A stretch of DNA of 64,000 nucleotides from an uncultured Anaerofilum sp. (lineage in GTDB: Bacteria; Bacillota; Clostridia; Oscillospirales; Ruminococcaceae). The notes beneath the pieces are model-generated. The model saw only the letters and a program-made list of their open reading frames with translations, had not been told where the DNA came from and ran no database searches. Positions 63,153 through 64,000 of this stretch are shown piece by piece. How positions within the stretch are numbered: position 1 is the stretch's first letter; every line of letters starts with the position of its first letter. The position numbers and the translations under genes are program-made. The stretch is from contig CALWZC010000014.1 in NCBI GenBank assembly GCA_944385935.1, forward strand, positions 1-64,000, in the 5' to 3' direction.

Positions 63153-64000
63153 ATGTTAGAAATTCGAGTAGAAAAAACATCTTGCCCAAAGGCAAAACCC
63201 ACCGATGAAACCCAATTAGGGTTTGGTAGGATTTTTACAGACCATATGTTTATTATGGATTATCAGGAGGGAAAGGGCTGGTACAATGCCCGTGTACAGC
63301 CCTACTCCCCCATCACTTTAGACCCTTCTGCATTGGTGTTTCACTATGCACAGGAATGTTTTGAGGGAATGAAAGCCTACCGCTATCAAGATGGAAGTGT
63401 CCATCTGTTCCGCCCAGAAAAGAACGCACAACGCATGCTGTCAACCCATGAGCGTTTGTGTATTCCTCCTATTCCAGAGGAGGACTTTGTACAGGCGGTA
63501 AAAGCATTGGTAGAGGTGGATGCAGACTGGGTACCACACACAGAAGGAACTAGCCTGTATATTCGCCCCTTTACCATTGCCACAGAACCTGTTTTAGGGG
63601 TAAAGGCGTCGGCACAGTATCAGTTTATTATTATTGCTTCTCCATCGGGGGCATATTATGCAGAGGGTATCAACCCTGTTCGCATTTATGTAGAGGACCA
63701 ATATACCCGTGCCGCCCCCGGCGGAACCGGCTATATTAAATGTGGCGGAAACTATGCTGCCTCTATCATTGCCAGCGAAAAAGCCCACAAGCTAGGCTTT
63801 AGCCAAGTGTTGTGGCTGGATGGTGTAGAGCGCAAATATGTAGAAGAAGTGGGCAGCATGAATATCTTCTTTAAGATTGATGGAGAAATTTATACTGCTC
63901 CTACTTGTGGAACCGTGTTGCCCGGCATTACTCGTATGAGTTGTATTGAGTTGTTGCGGCAATGGGGCTGGAAAGTAAACGAAAGCCGCCTTGCCATTGC
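63153..64000 (+). CDS. ilvE: Branched-chain amino acid aminotransferase (3' end beyond window)
   Basis: The first 282 residues of a class IV PLP aminotransferase that makes or breaks down leucine, isoleucine and valine. The long (about 355 residue) branch is shown by FGRIFTDHMFIMDY, HYAQECFEGMKAYR, RPFTIATEP and the catalytic lysine in GTGYIKCGGNYAAS; EVGSMNIFF and TCGTVLPGITR follow. The last about 70 residues are off the window. GAGGGAAGTGG precedes the ATG. Confidence 0.96.
   Translation, partial: MLEIRVEKTSCPKAKPTDETQLGFGRIFTDHMFIMDYQEGKGWYNARVQPYSPITLDPSALVFHYAQECFEGMKAYRYQDGSVHLFRPEKNAQRMLSTHERLCIPPIPEEDFVQAVKALVEVDADWVPHTEGTSLYIRPFTIATEPVLGVKASAQYQFIIIASPSGAYYAEGINPVRIYVEDQYTRAAPGGTGYIKCGGNYAASIIASEKAHKLGFSQVLWLDGVERKYVEEVGSMNIFFKIDGEIYTAPTCGTVLPGITRMSCIELLRQWGWKVNESRLAI

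Overview
The window is the replication-origin neighbourhood of a Gram-positive, strictly anaerobic Clostridia-type bacterium (phylum Bacillota). The gene order rpmH-rnpA-yidD-yidC-jag-mnmE-mnmG-rsmG-noc-soj-parB on the minus strand, facing dnaA-dnaN-yaaA-recF-remB-gyrB-gyrA on the plus strand, is the classic Firmicutes oriC block. An anaerobic life is suggested by pyruvate:ferredoxin oxidoreductase, two small 2[4Fe-4S] ferredoxins, a DUF362 iron-sulfur protein and a Cys-type sulfatase. Parts of the broader gene content recall gut Oscillospirales, but this placement is inference. No prophage, insertion sequence or CRISPR array was seen.

Layout. 1-4240: the 5' end of a 16S rRNA gene (minus) with a consensus promoter, behind a sulfated-glycan locus (LacI regulator, sulfatase, broken GPH-type transporter) that carries two matching operator boxes. 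4285-7685: tightly coupled hemB-hemL-precorrin-2 dehydrogenase-niaR operon. 7815-11838: M18 aminopeptidase, DUF362 ferredoxin, acetyltransferase, uppP. 12032-15893 (plus): two tandem TrkA proteins, two PH-domain membrane proteins, a HAD phosphatase. 15958-18388 (minus): pgsA, tRNA-Glu, tRNA-Met, serS. 18414-28386 (minus): chromosome segregation, rRNA/tRNA modification, membrane insertion and ribosome genes. 28387-37738: oriC and replication genes. 37871-44845: small regulatory and metabolic genes. 45119-48658: nifJ. 48879-52917: membrane proteins. 53022-60788: the Bacillus-like darA-holB-ricT-trmN6-rsmI neighbourhood, interrupted by two tandem ferredoxin transcription units, then a phosphodiesterase, a candidate small RNA, a NERD protein, a GIY-YIG/GNAT fusion and MYG1. 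61008-64000: a cell-wall amidase and the start of a branched-chain aminotransferase.

How it fits together. DnaA acts on boxes in the dnaA-dnaN gap (30066-30320), beside a run of DnaA-trio triplets; Soj/ParB and Noc would act on three identical 16-bp parS-like sites, one inside the noc terminator palindrome and one inside recF. NifJ and the ferredoxins form the pyruvate-oxidising electron path. DarA points to c-di-AMP signalling, possibly bearing on the TrkA pair.

The most interesting leads are: (i) the duplicated ferredoxin units, whose leader hairpin is kept by two paired substitutions; (ii) a roughly 100-nt minus-strand RNA candidate (58193-58295) with a single-stranded CCTCCTC; (iii) a cluster of oriC-like TGTTGAAA motifs at 52038-52152; (iv) the GIY-YIG/GNAT fusion at the site where Bacillus keeps a lone GIY-YIG gene; and (v) the parS placements. 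No wholly new multigene system was recognised.
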